DNA of 64,000 bases from Chloranthus sessilifolius (taxonomy: Eukaryota; Streptophyta; Magnoliopsida; Chloranthales; Chloranthaceae): assembly GCA_021018995.1 (NCBI GenBank), contig CM037586.1, positions 150,516,060 to 150,580,059 on the forward strand. Reading direction: 5' to 3'. Within the stretch, counting starts at the first letter, position 1; every line of letters begins with the position of its first letter. The notes under the pieces were generated by a model that was not told the origin of the DNA, ran no database searches, and saw nothing but the letters and a program-made list of their open reading frames with translations. The position numbers and the translations under genes were made by a program. Shown piece after piece: positions 10,079-22,200 of this stretch.

Positions 10079-11727
10079 TACATAGAAACCAGTACCCCAG
10101 GTCGTGGTTGTAAGGTTGAAACCTATGACATAACTAGTCTGGCACTATGTGGCATCCAATCGATGATCGGGTGCCACGAAAACATGCCTAAGGCCGATCA
10201 TGTACCATCTAAATTATATATATATATATATATATATAATGTTTTTTCAATGTTGAATATCAGGAACAAGTTGGAAAAAATTCAATGCCCTACATTTGTT
10301 GGGCGAAACTCAATATTTCGCCTCTGATTTGAAGGGCAAAAAGGTTCAATTTTTTCATTTTTTCTAAAACCCTAGAGGGCCGGGTGAACTCTAGAGGGAA
10401 CGGGTATCATTTTTTATTTGAGTGTCACGGAACAGCCTAAATGGATCACTGTCTTAGGGTTCAAACCCCGCAACCATATCCTAAGGATTCATTTTCCTAA
10501 ATGTACATTTATATTCATATATTTATGATACAACCGCGGGGAATGACACCTTATTCCCATGTGACCACACCACCACTCAACGAAATGCAAGGTAAAACAT
10601 AGTTATAAACCTGTTTTGCTCTATTTCAGGGGGACTCCAGCTCTCAGCCTGCTTTCCATCAAAGCAGGTTTTATCTACACTATGGCAGAGAGCTCCTTTC
10701 TTCACTTAAAAGACAGCTCTCCCCGAGAGTACAAATGGGGTGGGGAGCTGGTATACCAAACATGATTTGCTTAAAACAGCTGTCCTCCAGAGCCAAAGAG
10801 CCACTCTTTGGCCCTCTTCGGCCCAAGAGAGCTAAGCCAAGCACTCATGCATTCACAGCTAGTGACTTTGTTCGGGCAACTTTTACACAGACACCTTCAA
10901 GCACGGTTAGGGCGATACAAGCGGGAACATGCATTCTCAATTTCACTGTATCATAGCTCTGTAATTCAGAAAATAACAGTGGAAGTAAGGAGGGAATCGT
11001 TGTTGGCAATAGCTCTAGCTTGGGCATGAGCCCTAACCCAGCTGTAGGCTCTACAAACCTAAATTTTCTCGTACCTATCTTGGGCCTTACTCGACCCAAC
11101 AAGCCAAGCACGGGCTGGGTTCAGGCTTAAAAACTTTTATCATAATTTTTGTTTTGATCATCGTAATCTTCTCAGCCTTATCTCACCTATTTGAGGCCGT
11201 TATAGGTCTCTTTAAGTCATGAGGATTTAACGGTTTTTTTTTTAACAGCTGGCTATCAATTTAACGCTAGCCCTCCTTTCTCATCCAGGTTTGGAACGAG
11301 CAGCAATGGAGGTTATAATACTTTATCATTTGTTATTCTTTATTTTTTGTTTTTTCCTTTCTTATGTTACTTTTTAATTTATTTAAATAATAAGCACTTC
11401 TAATACAATGTAAACCATCTAATCAAGTATTTAACTACAAAACATTGCAATATTAATGGATGATGCACAAACATCCTACAAATATATCATTAAAATACAC
11501 CATTCCACTTATGAACCAACCATAAATCATAAACAATATTGACATGAAGCATATGAGATATGCATCGAAAGAAATCCATTAAAAAAAGTAAAAGATGCAT
11601 TGGAAAGAAAATAAAATCGTCATATACGACTATATGAAATTAAATAAATCAGATTTATGCAAAATGGAAATCCAAATATAGATTGCATTCTTTTAGGGGT
11701 ACAGAGGGGCCTAATGACCTATTTACT
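10079..11727. other. Intergenic, decayed repeats
   Basis: There is an AT microsatellite at about 10198-10222. Between 10620 and 10840 AGAGAGCT- and AGCTCTC-type words resemble those in the small element at 28587-28782. Between 11015 and 11130 GGGCTTAC/GGGTTCAGGC words resemble the TAGGG MITE family. No intact ends and no gene were recognised. Confidence 0.35.
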
Positions 11728-11872
11728 TAGGGCTGTCAACTAGCCGAGCTGGAAACAACTCAAGCTCAGCTCAAATTTTTTCAAGCTTATAACGGGGGAT
11801 TTCGGACCAGGGACTCTATTATGGGGCAAGCCAGTTTGGCAGACAAGCAAACCTGACTCTTTGACAACCCTA
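11728..11872. mobile_element. Degraded TAGGGCTGTCAA MITE
   Basis: TAGGGCTGTCAACTAGCCGA on the left and TTTGACAACCCTA on the right are the expected hAT-like ends. The flanking 8-mers do not match, so this may be a decayed or recombined copy. Confidence 0.45.
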
Positions 11873-12790
11873 GGATGGATCAACAATATGAGCCAGATGA
11901 TGCTTAAATGCCAAAACGAGCTCTTCCCTAACTTGAGCCAAAAAACCAGCCAAATTCTGAGGTTGACCAACAGGGAATCAGTTTAAGTACACATACTACA
12001 TAATAGTAATGGAAGCAAAACCAACCCACATGACCGCTCTGCCTCAATTTAACAATGTCTTGAACATTATCTCAGATAAGGCAGAAGTAATCAACGGCCG
12101 TGAGCACCTGAAGGCGCTATCATAGCAAATTTCCCCATCAAACCTCAGAATGAAACAAAGAAAACATAGAAAGGGTTCGAATCTCCATTGGAAATTTCTC
12201 AAGTAACATGCCCCCCCTAGTGCCGGCTGCAGCAGGGTTACCCAGTTTGCTGAAACTCGCCACTGAACCGTGAACCAGTATGTGGTTCGGTTTGCTACAA
12301 CTGGGCAAACCGGCGGCTTGTGGGAGGATTCGAGCCCCAACACACCTCATGAGAAACTAACTACTCATTTGACTTTTTGTGTACATTAGTCCAAACTTTA
12401 CTGTTAGTAGTAAACTCACCCTACTCCTAACGAACCAGGTTCGGTGGAAAGTGGCAAACTGCGAACTAATCTGAAACAACCAAACCAACGAACCAGGTAA
12501 TATTGTGCTGCATCACATGATCATGGACCCAGCCGTACTGCAAGTAGGTGATAGTCGATACCTCATTACAGCAGCAGGGCTTGCAATCCTAAAAAAGGCG
12601 CTGCTCTGTTGGATGGTAATGATCCAACCCACCATCGGAATCTTCTGCATTCATCAGGGTGAGAAAGACTTGCACCACAAGACACTAATATTGTTGGAGA
12701 GAAGTCATCAAACATAAACATTTCAGCACTGAAACAAATGCCAATTACGCCAAACTATGCACCAAAAACACCAAAGAATACAGTTTGCAT
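11873..12790. other. Intergenic sequence beyond the VAC14 3' end
   Basis: No gene was recognised. Near 12230-12350 there is sequence with GGTTCGGTTTG and a tRNA B-box-like GATTCGAGCCCC, possibly a decayed SINE. The evidence is weak. Confidence 0.3.
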
Positions 12791-12801
12791 TATTTACTCT
12801 G

Positions 12802-12807
12802 CTTTAT
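12802..12807 (-). terminator. Poly(A) signal of VAC14
   Basis: AATAAA on the minus strand lies about 370 bp past the VAC14 stop codon. It is a plausible transcript end. Confidence 0.45.
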
Positions 12808-13176
12808 TGAAATATTGTCAAAATAGCTGAACAAACAACTGTACAACCAACTGGATTTTTTAACCCCCCCTCTGGCTCATACATTCTTACAAAAAAACAG
12901 AAGCCACATGAACCGGATGGATTTTCTTCAACCCCTTTTTTCGAAGAAAAAAATTAGCTCAGTAACTGCTAGAGCTCTCATTCAAGCCCAGTTTCCTTTT
13001 TTCGTAACCTTCAATAATCCAACAGACATCTACAAAGATATACAAATATACAAATTTTACATACAACACAATCCAACGTGGAAGTAAAAGGTGGTGGGTC
13101 AAATCAGATAGCATCCTGAGATAAAGTTTTGGGTCAGTGGGAAATAGCCCAAATCAGAATCATGAATAAGCAACAC

Positions 13177-13281
13177 TCAATGTTGTAACCTTCCTGGACC
13201 TCTCCGTGACGATGTTGATAGAGGGTGGCTGATGTCAGGCATAGGTAAAGCTTGGCGGGGTTCTTCCAATCCCTGCAAATC
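13177..13281 (-). CDS. VAC14: VAC14 last coding exon
   Basis: It encodes 34 residues from DLQGLEEPRQ to RRGPGRLQH and then TGA. It is entered after an acceptor ending ATGCAG. The basic tail before the stop matches the usual C-terminus of plant VAC14. Confidence 0.88.
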   Translation of the reverse strand, partial: DLQGLEEPRQALPMPDISHPLSTSSRRGPGRLQH

Positions 13282-16200
13282 CTGCATGTTAAACTGTAAA
13301 CTCGCTTCAAAGAGAATTTACGTTTATTAGCTCCTGTTGGGAATTACTTTTTCTTTAAAATATGAGATTGTACCATAAATAATAGAAAGTGAATCATAGG
13401 AGCATGCACCATCCAATGGGTCCAATGGTCCTTACATCAACCCAAGGAGGGGATTCATGTCACCTGACATATTACTTCCCATTTTTTCGGGCTCATTCAA
13501 CAGCTATTTGATTCTCAAGCCATAGTCAAAACAGCTGGTACCATCCCATGGGGATATTAATGTTTCCCATTTTGACATAAAGATCATGATATAAAGTAAA
13601 AGAAGATGCCTCTAGATATAATTATGATCAGCAAGTATTATAGTGCAGTAAACATGGTAACAAAGTTTAACTAACCTCCGGTAAGGTGGATGACGAGGAG
13701 ATGAGGGACTGCAACTGTGATCTAGAATGCATGCGGTGCTGGTTCCGAGTGTGTTCAAACTGCTGCAGTTTCAAAACAAAGTTTATTTCGTTGAATGTGT
13801 TCTCTGCACCTTGGTTATTGTCCCTATCCTCCAGAACCTGCGAGCCACTTGGGATATGAGGTGAAATATGGGAGTATGAATTCCCAGATGTAGGTCTATT
13901 GAATTGCTCTCCACCGAAAGAGTGTGACGGTATGGATTTCAATCGAGTTCGTAATATTTTGAAAGCCGCACTTTGCTGTAGGTATAAATGAGAATGTACA
14001 TAACAGCAGAAAAGGATAAATTACCAAGAAAATGTAAACAAGTAGATGTACTGAGCACAGTTTACAAAAATGTATATCAGGCGTATGAATGTTCTTGAAA
14101 TATAACAGTTCTTACGGTTATGTTAACAGCTGTGCATGCATTTTTTCAACATCAAGGGTGATTTGGCAGTATTCCACTCATTATTCCATATATTATGAAA
14201 GTGCATTACATACATCATCCATTAGTTCTTTAGTGTCTTTCATGGTTTCATTCTTATATTGAGAATTATTTATCTATTTTAGCAACCAATTTGTGTTCAT
14301 ATTTCAACCAAACATGAATTTCTATTGCCTGTATTCTCATGCATCTAACCCTGCTTTCTTCCTTTATCATGGCACTGACATTATTCCAAAGCTATTTATT
14401 TTAGAAATACTCTGAACTTTATTGGAGATATTAATAGTCCCAGCCATGTGGATGTTTAAACAGAAATAGAACCAATGCAAAACTGTTTAAATCAGTGCAT
14501 ATGGTTTAATAACAACAGAACTCTAAAACTTGTTATCAACGATATCCTGAATCTAGATGACCACTCATCCTCATACAATAAATTCGGCAAGAAACTGATA
14601 TCTTACAATTACCAGACCTAACATATTTTGGGACGTAGGGTGGGAGAGCTCACACCAGCTCTAAAAAAATAAATTTGGGCATCATTCAAACGAATTGGGG
14701 ATCAATCAAATCCGATGTCAGTTTCTGTTTCCTTAATAATGCTCATTTTCATTCACCAACCATAGCTTTGTTAGAGAAATCATTTCTTGGAAAATTTAGA
14801 AAACAAAATGTTTGTGAATATCAAAATAAAATAGATATGGATAAAGAAAGTACACAAACTTTCAGACATACCTGGGGTAGCAACATCAAAAGACCATAGA
14901 GGGACTTCAACAACCATATATATCTTGCAGGTTCAAGAAGCTGCAACAGCCACAAAGTTAAATGAGCAAACAATATAAGGTCCTAACTCCTAAGACTAGC
15001 ATATCCGGAAAAAAATAAGACAAAGCATTGATCCCCTAGGAGCAACTAGTAACCTTAGTTACTCAGAAATCCTTTTTACACTATCTCACCAGTCCCCATG
15101 CGTACCAGTATCGAGGACTGGTACGAAACGATTTTCGAAACCTTGGTAGAAACACGTTTAAATATATAATTGAAACTCGTTCATTTTAACCAGAAACTGA
15201 CCTTAGAAGAAACTCATTTCAATTTATATAGGAACCTGTTCCTATTATAAAAAAAAAAACTCGGATCCTATTTAATTGATACTCCTCTCTTAAATATGAT
15301 AATAGTTCCGTCCTTCTATACAACATTTTTTTAGAGTCATTATATTAGATCAAAATCTGACTTTTATGGATTTTTGGGGACATTGAAATAATTTTTTTCA
15401 TAAATAATAAAATCGGGGAATGAGCTTCATATGCATATTCGATGTACATTTTAGATATGCTCCTAGTAATTTATTTTAGTAAGTAATTTGGATTATATAT
15501 TATGTTATATATACTACTAACAGAAAATTTTAGTCATTTGTCTTTTCACCCAATGATAGCTGAGTTCAATGAATCAGTCTAAACTCTCAAATTTAAAAAT
15601 ATAATAATAGCATATAGAAACATAATTCTCATATATAGTTACACAAAAGAAGTACCAATGTTGTATCAATATCATATAGGGTACCTCTATTCGCGCCTAC
15701 CAGATTGATAGTGGGTGCCTACACTAAAACCTGTTGACCACCTTAAATCAGACGATCGTTATCTTGTTTCATGCCAATCTTCGACACAGTAGATGTTGAG
15801 ACAATGGGCGTGCCATCAGACAATCAAGTTTTTGATTTCACATGGCACAGATCCCAATACATAGCCCTAAAATCATGTTTAAGCATGACATGTGCCACTG
15901 GATTTTAGAGCCACGTTTTGGGATCTGTTCAACATGGAATCATAAACTTGACCGTCTGATGGCATGCCCATGGTCTCAAGATCCATTTTGTCAAACTTTG
16001 GCATGAAAAACGATCACAATCATCTGATTTAAAGCGTTCAAAGGGTCTTAGTGTAGGCGCCCAACAGTACTCTGGTAGGCGCGAATAGAGGTATCCTATC
16101 CTAAATACATATGTCACATCCATTTCGCATCTATGTCCAACTACTAGCATTTCGTGGAAGAATCCATCTTGTATCTATGTCGTACCGATGATGTATTTAT

Positions 16201-19200
16201 TTTGTACCAATAACGCTTGTATTTCGTACTATAACGTATCTATTACAATTCTATATTATATCAATATCGTATCAATAAAAACGTACCTGAAACTTTTTTC
16301 ACCTAAACATATCAATACCCCGAACCAACTCCTGGTGCTAGTAACACTTATAAACACTAGTGATGCAATTAAGGAAAGTCTATAACTCCATTCTAGTTCA
16401 ATAGTTCTTATGGAGATTATTGTTTTTTATAACTTGCAGTAGCTGGTTAGGGAATTCCTTAATTAAACTTTTCGGGATTAGAAAGATAATTTCAGTTTAA
16501 TGAAAAATCTATTTTACGATAGAAAACTCGTTTTAGAGTTTTATTGTGATGGGAAGCTGAACTAAGATTGGGAATTTCTTAATTAAACTTTTCGGGATTA
16601 GAGAGATAATCTCAGTTTAATATAAAATCTATTTTGAGATAGAAAACTCGTTTTAGAAGTATTATTGTTATGGGAAGCTGAATTAAGATTATTTTAGAAC
16701 TAGGAAGTTGGACTTCTGAATTTGTTTTGATAAATATAGTTATGGGGTTAAACAATGTGACAAATTTAATTTGATATTATAAAATGAATTATAGCGTTAT
16801 TGGTTCAGGTTGTGTTCCCTTTATCTCTTTAATAGTTGTGCTCTCCATTGGTTGCAGATCATATCAGTTGATTCCTACTGCATCAACTAGCATAGAAACT
16901 TGAAGGGGATACCAAGGGGTACATGATTCAGTAATCTCGGGTGGCACCACAAATATGTATATGGTGTGAGGAGTTGCATGTTAATGTGCACGTGGTAAGC
17001 TTGAAGATTTGAAGATGTCATGTTCAATCCATGCTCACTGCTTGAAATTTTCAGAAAACTTCACCTTTTGCAATGGTTAGGAAGAATTGACAACAAAAGA
17101 ACAAGGGAGGTTCCATGGAGCATAGTTCTACAACTCGGCAAGTCAACGAGTTAACTCGGCTGAGTTACTCAACCCGCCAGGATTTCGAGTAGGGTCAAAT
17201 TTTCACTAGAATGATGCAATCAGGGCTGATAAACTACCATTATATATAAAATATCTTCACATGATAAAGTTTTAGAAACCCTATCTTTCTAAAAAGTATT
17301 AAACTACCCATTTTATCAAGATATCTTTCCAACTTTTTCCTTGTAACATATTTTTTTTAATACATATTTTTCAAGATATATACTAAATTACCGAGTCGAG
17401 TTTATCAAAGTTTTCGAGTTAATTCCATTCGACTGACATTCTAGTCGAGGCAAGTTTTCGCATTCTAAAACCATGCCATGGAGTATAATATATTGCTGAT
17501 TGGCTAGACCATAGAACAAGTGGTAAGTTAGAACTATGGAGAAAGATCTTATAGTAAAGAAATTTGAAAGTTAGCAGGACAAAAGCAATATGTGGAGCAC
17601 AAATTTAGTAAACATGAGAGAAATGAGGATAATTTGGTCAAATACAAAACCATTTAATACCTCAATGCCATAGATTTTGGTGTTTTGGCTCTACGATACA
17701 ATGGGACAACGGATTTGAGACTTTGAGGACAGTGGTTCGTTGTGTGATCAACGAGTACCATTTTGATTGAAAAGACATTTTATCACGTGGTCGTAAGGCC
17801 TGCACTGTTGTATGGTATAGAGTCCTTTGCTTAGAATGGTTGGTTGGGTTGATAAATTCCTCATAATTGATTACCATCAAAATAGAGCAATAAATATTCC
17901 TAATTGTAGCCCGTTATGTCTTTCAACGCTTGAATCAGTGAACCATGCACTCATTCACTGCTCATTTGCCTCAATTTTAGAATTTCCTCATTCTTAAATC
18001 TGGCATTTGTAATGTGAGACCTAACTTCTTGGTGGATAAGCTTCTTACTACTTGAATTGAAGGGACATTGTCCACTAATAATTGGATGCTTTGGCGGTTA
18101 ACCCCACTAGCTATCCTTTGGTACACTTGGAAGGAACTTAAACCATCACGGTGCTTGTGGAAGGTTTAGCATGCATCTCCTCTGGATTGTTTCAAAGGCG
18201 CCATGGGCCCGTTTTGGAGGGAACATCTTGACACTAATATAGTAGTACATGCTCTTGGTCAAGAGTTAGAAATTTTATTGAATCTTTTGTGTTGTTTATT
18301 TTCAGTTTGTTGTTTCTCCGTGTATGAGATGGTATCGTTGTGTTAAGCATCTTGTTTTATCTTTCAGTTCTAAGGCCACCTCCTTGTCAGGTGATGCAAA
18401 CATTGGATCCTTCAACGTGTACCAGAGGTGCAAGAGACAAAAAGGTTTGTTCTCATGTAGCACTTTGAATGGATAGTTGAAGGCCCCATGTGTGCATGTG
18501 CAACATCATAGAAGACCCACATTGGGAGATGTGCATATGAGATTATTCAAACTGTTGAATTACCACTTTCCACCATTGGATCTTCATCATTGTTCATTTA
18601 AGCCGTTGGATCTTCATTGCTCTACCTTCCCACCATTGGATTGTCATTACACTACATCTTTACTGTTGGATCGTTGATTGCGTGATAGACCGTTACTAAA
18701 TGCATGTGTGTAACGACCCAGATCTTGTATCAGTAATATACTTAGATTTCGTATTTGTGGTTAATAAAGTATACACCTAGATTTCTATATTTAATTAAGC
18801 CATTAGTTAACACAAGTTATGAGATAGCCTACTGGTTAAAGGTTTGGGTTATAGACAAGAGGTCAAAGGATCAAACCTCGGTATGTGAAAATAAGACTTT
18901 TATTTTGGACTTAGAAGTAAAACACCTATACACCTTTCTATGGTGTGTCAGCCTAACACCGGATAATCTCCTTTAAGTAATAGAAAGGTGTTACGGAGAA
19001 ACCTAATCATAATATCTTTGATAATTCTCCTTAAGAAAAGAATCGTAAAAACTCTTCTTTTTCTTTTTAGAAAACCCTAGCCGTCACCACTCTTCTCCCT
19101 CAACCCATCTCTTTTAACCCACCCTAGAACCTGTTGGGAATTCTTCCACAAGAATCACCCCGAATATCTCCACCCTTGAGATCAAGGAGAAAGAAGAAGG

Positions 19201-22200
19201 AAACCTAGACAAGCTAAAGTGTAGAACTCGATCTCCTCAAACAATGTTCATCGCAGATCCACCGTCACGCCTCAAGAAGTAAATATTACCAACGTGTAAT
19301 TTTGGATCCTAATTTGTTTAAATTTCTATTGTCAAATCTTAGTTACAAATTACTAGGTTTTATTTCTGATTTTCGGACCTCACTTTGGGTGAAAAGAGGG
19401 TTTATTCTTCGTGCTCGCCCAGGCTCGCTCGAGCGAGTTCACTTTTCCCCCGAGCAAGGACGCTTCAGATAGAAGGCCAAACTTTCGGCTGATAGTCGCT
19501 CGAGCGAGTTAGGTCAGACTTGCATGTTGCAACCATCTTTCTTGAGGTAAAATATTAAGTACCTTGAATCTTTTGAAATTTTAATCGATCTTTGATGCAA
19601 TACTTGTGTATGTGATGTAGAAAAGGGAATCGATCGCCGTCAATAAGGATCATCCCATTCCTTCTTGCGACATTAGGACCTGAGGTAGGGGAATTTCAAT
19701 GTTCAACTTGTATTGTGTACTTCTGATTCATAGTTGTTAGTGATTTAGAAAGTGGTCTCTTAATTGTTAGAATTAGAACATTGAAACCATTGATTGTTGT
19801 ATTATTATGGAATAATTGAAATTCATCGATTATTGTGGACTCATTAAATAATTTGAAACTCATTGAACATCGGACACCCATTGAACAATTGAAACTCATC
19901 GAATGTTGTACTCGCATTGAATATCTGAAATTCATTGAACTTTGAACTCTGAACTATCTATGCAATATGAACTCAATATTATGTTTAGAATATGCATGTG
20001 ATTTAAAGTGATTCCATTGAAAGGATCCTATGCAACGACACCTTTTTTTGAAAACTCTGAACCATTACGACAACCCTTTTGAAAATTCAGAATCATGCGT
20101 CTGCACACATTAAACTGTGACGACTGCCCATCAAACCACACAAGTATTCCTCACAAGGCATGAGCTTGGGCACATTGAAAATTGTTCTTGAACGACGATG
20201 GTCAGGATCCCCATCGGCTCTAGTGTTATATCTGCGTTAAAGATTTTTAACTTACATTATTTAAGTCATGCATGAATATAAGAAATGACATGAGAAATAA
20301 ATGGAACATCAAAGTAAGGTATTGTATTGGAGTATGTGCATGAAATTTACATTTAAACTCTCCGAACATGACATCTGAAATCCACCGAGAACTGTATTAT
20401 TAGAATGTGAATTGTAATGACTCCTATTAGAATCACTATGAGTTATGCGTTAGATGGTTATAATATGAATGGTTATTGAGTTCTCCCTACTGAGCATGTG
20501 GACTTTTAGCTAACGAGGACCCTGACTTTGTACCGGAAGACGAGGGAGATCTTCCACCCGAAGATTATTTTCCTTCGGAAGATTCCTGAAATTTGAACTT
20601 GGTATGCTTTAAATGAAATGTCTTAGAATAATCTGATTTGTTGGGATGAGCGCCACTGTTGTGTGACGAACGGCCGTCACCGGTGGTATTGTTTTTGAAT
20701 TATTACTTTCATAAGGACTTTGGACATTGTTTTCAGTTATAGAAAATTTGATTTCCATTGATACCAAAAAGATCCTATATATAGATTATGAATTATGATC
20801 TAGCGACCCGACAATTCTGTACTTTTCCGGCTTGGAAATTTCGGGTCGTTACAATGTGGATTGTTGATTGTGTGGTGAACTTTAATTTTTAATCCATTAG
20901 TTTACATAGGACGTATTCATTTTATTTTATGTTGGTGTTTTACTTTAGGTCATAGGAGTCTTGTACATATACTTGTCACATGACTCCTTAATTTTTCACG
21001 TTCACCACAGCCTCCAAAAATGGTCATAATTTTTTCAATAATCATCAGAATTGCGCATATTTTCACTTGTTCGAAAGCTACTTTGATAAGCTTTCAAATA
21101 AGATCGGCTGACATTGTTTGATGTTTGAAAATTAGTCATACATAAAGGTGACGAGATTGAAAGTTGACCACTCCGTGAACATCCGATCAGAGGATTTTAA
21201 TGGGTAGTTTAGGTATTTTATTTTTTAGTGTTTAGCATGATAGTCAAAGCGATGCCATAGCGAATGGCAATAGGATTCTCCATATGAACAGAAATGGCTG
21301 CAATGGTGAAATGGAGATATCATGGCAACGCAATGGCCGAATGGCATCATGGTGTCGCCATGAGCGCTATTTATAAAAAATAATAGAATAGCTTATATTA
21401 TAATAACTTATAATTGTAAAAACTATAAGTCTATAAGTTATAATACTTATAAATTAACTCATAAGTTATAATACTTATAACTTATAATTTATAAGTTATA
21501 GTTATAACTTATAACTTATATTTTATAAGTTATCACTTACATATAAGAGCTATTCAGGGTTTGGCGACCAAATCTCATCTTTCAAATCTGCTCATTCTCT
21601 TACGCAGCTCCTCTCTTTCGCGTCTCTTTCTCGTATGTCTTTGTCTCACGCAATCCCCAACAAAAAAAATACAAGTATGCTATTTTATTCAATCTTTCAA
21701 CCTTTGATGTGGGACAGAACCCTAAACTATGTGAATGCTTATGAGATGAAGCTTTGTCGAAATTAAACGAAATTAATTAAGCAAAAATCAATATATAATG
21801 ATAAATACCTTAAGGTTCATGATTTTCCTCATAGAAGATCGTGTAGATTTGGGTAGGGTCCACTCCGTGCACTAGATCCGTTAGCCTTGCAGAAGGAAAA
21901 TCCTAGAGATAGAACTCTAGCCGCTTCCAGATTAGGGCGCTTGTAGTTCAGTGATGGGATCGTTGATTTTCTCTGGGGTTTTGGATGTGGAATGGATTAT
22001 GATTAATGTGAGATTTAAGGTGTATTGGATCAATTGATTTAACGGTTTAGATGACGGCTGGGGTTGATGATTTCAGGATATTTAAAAGGATGATGGCTGA
22101 ATTTAGGATTTATGGGATCAAAATAAAGAAGAGAAAGAAAATAAAAGATAAAGAGATAGGTAGACATTGTGGGCTTCACACCCTTGGCTTCACACTAAAC

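Noticed and set aside
12138..12350. Minus-strand frames as a small gene
   Set aside because: No conserved domain; the sequence looks like decayed repeat DNA with a tRNA-like box.
15098..15150. Very short CATGC...ACCTTG element
   Set aside because: Only about 50 bp and the flanking 8-mers do not match.
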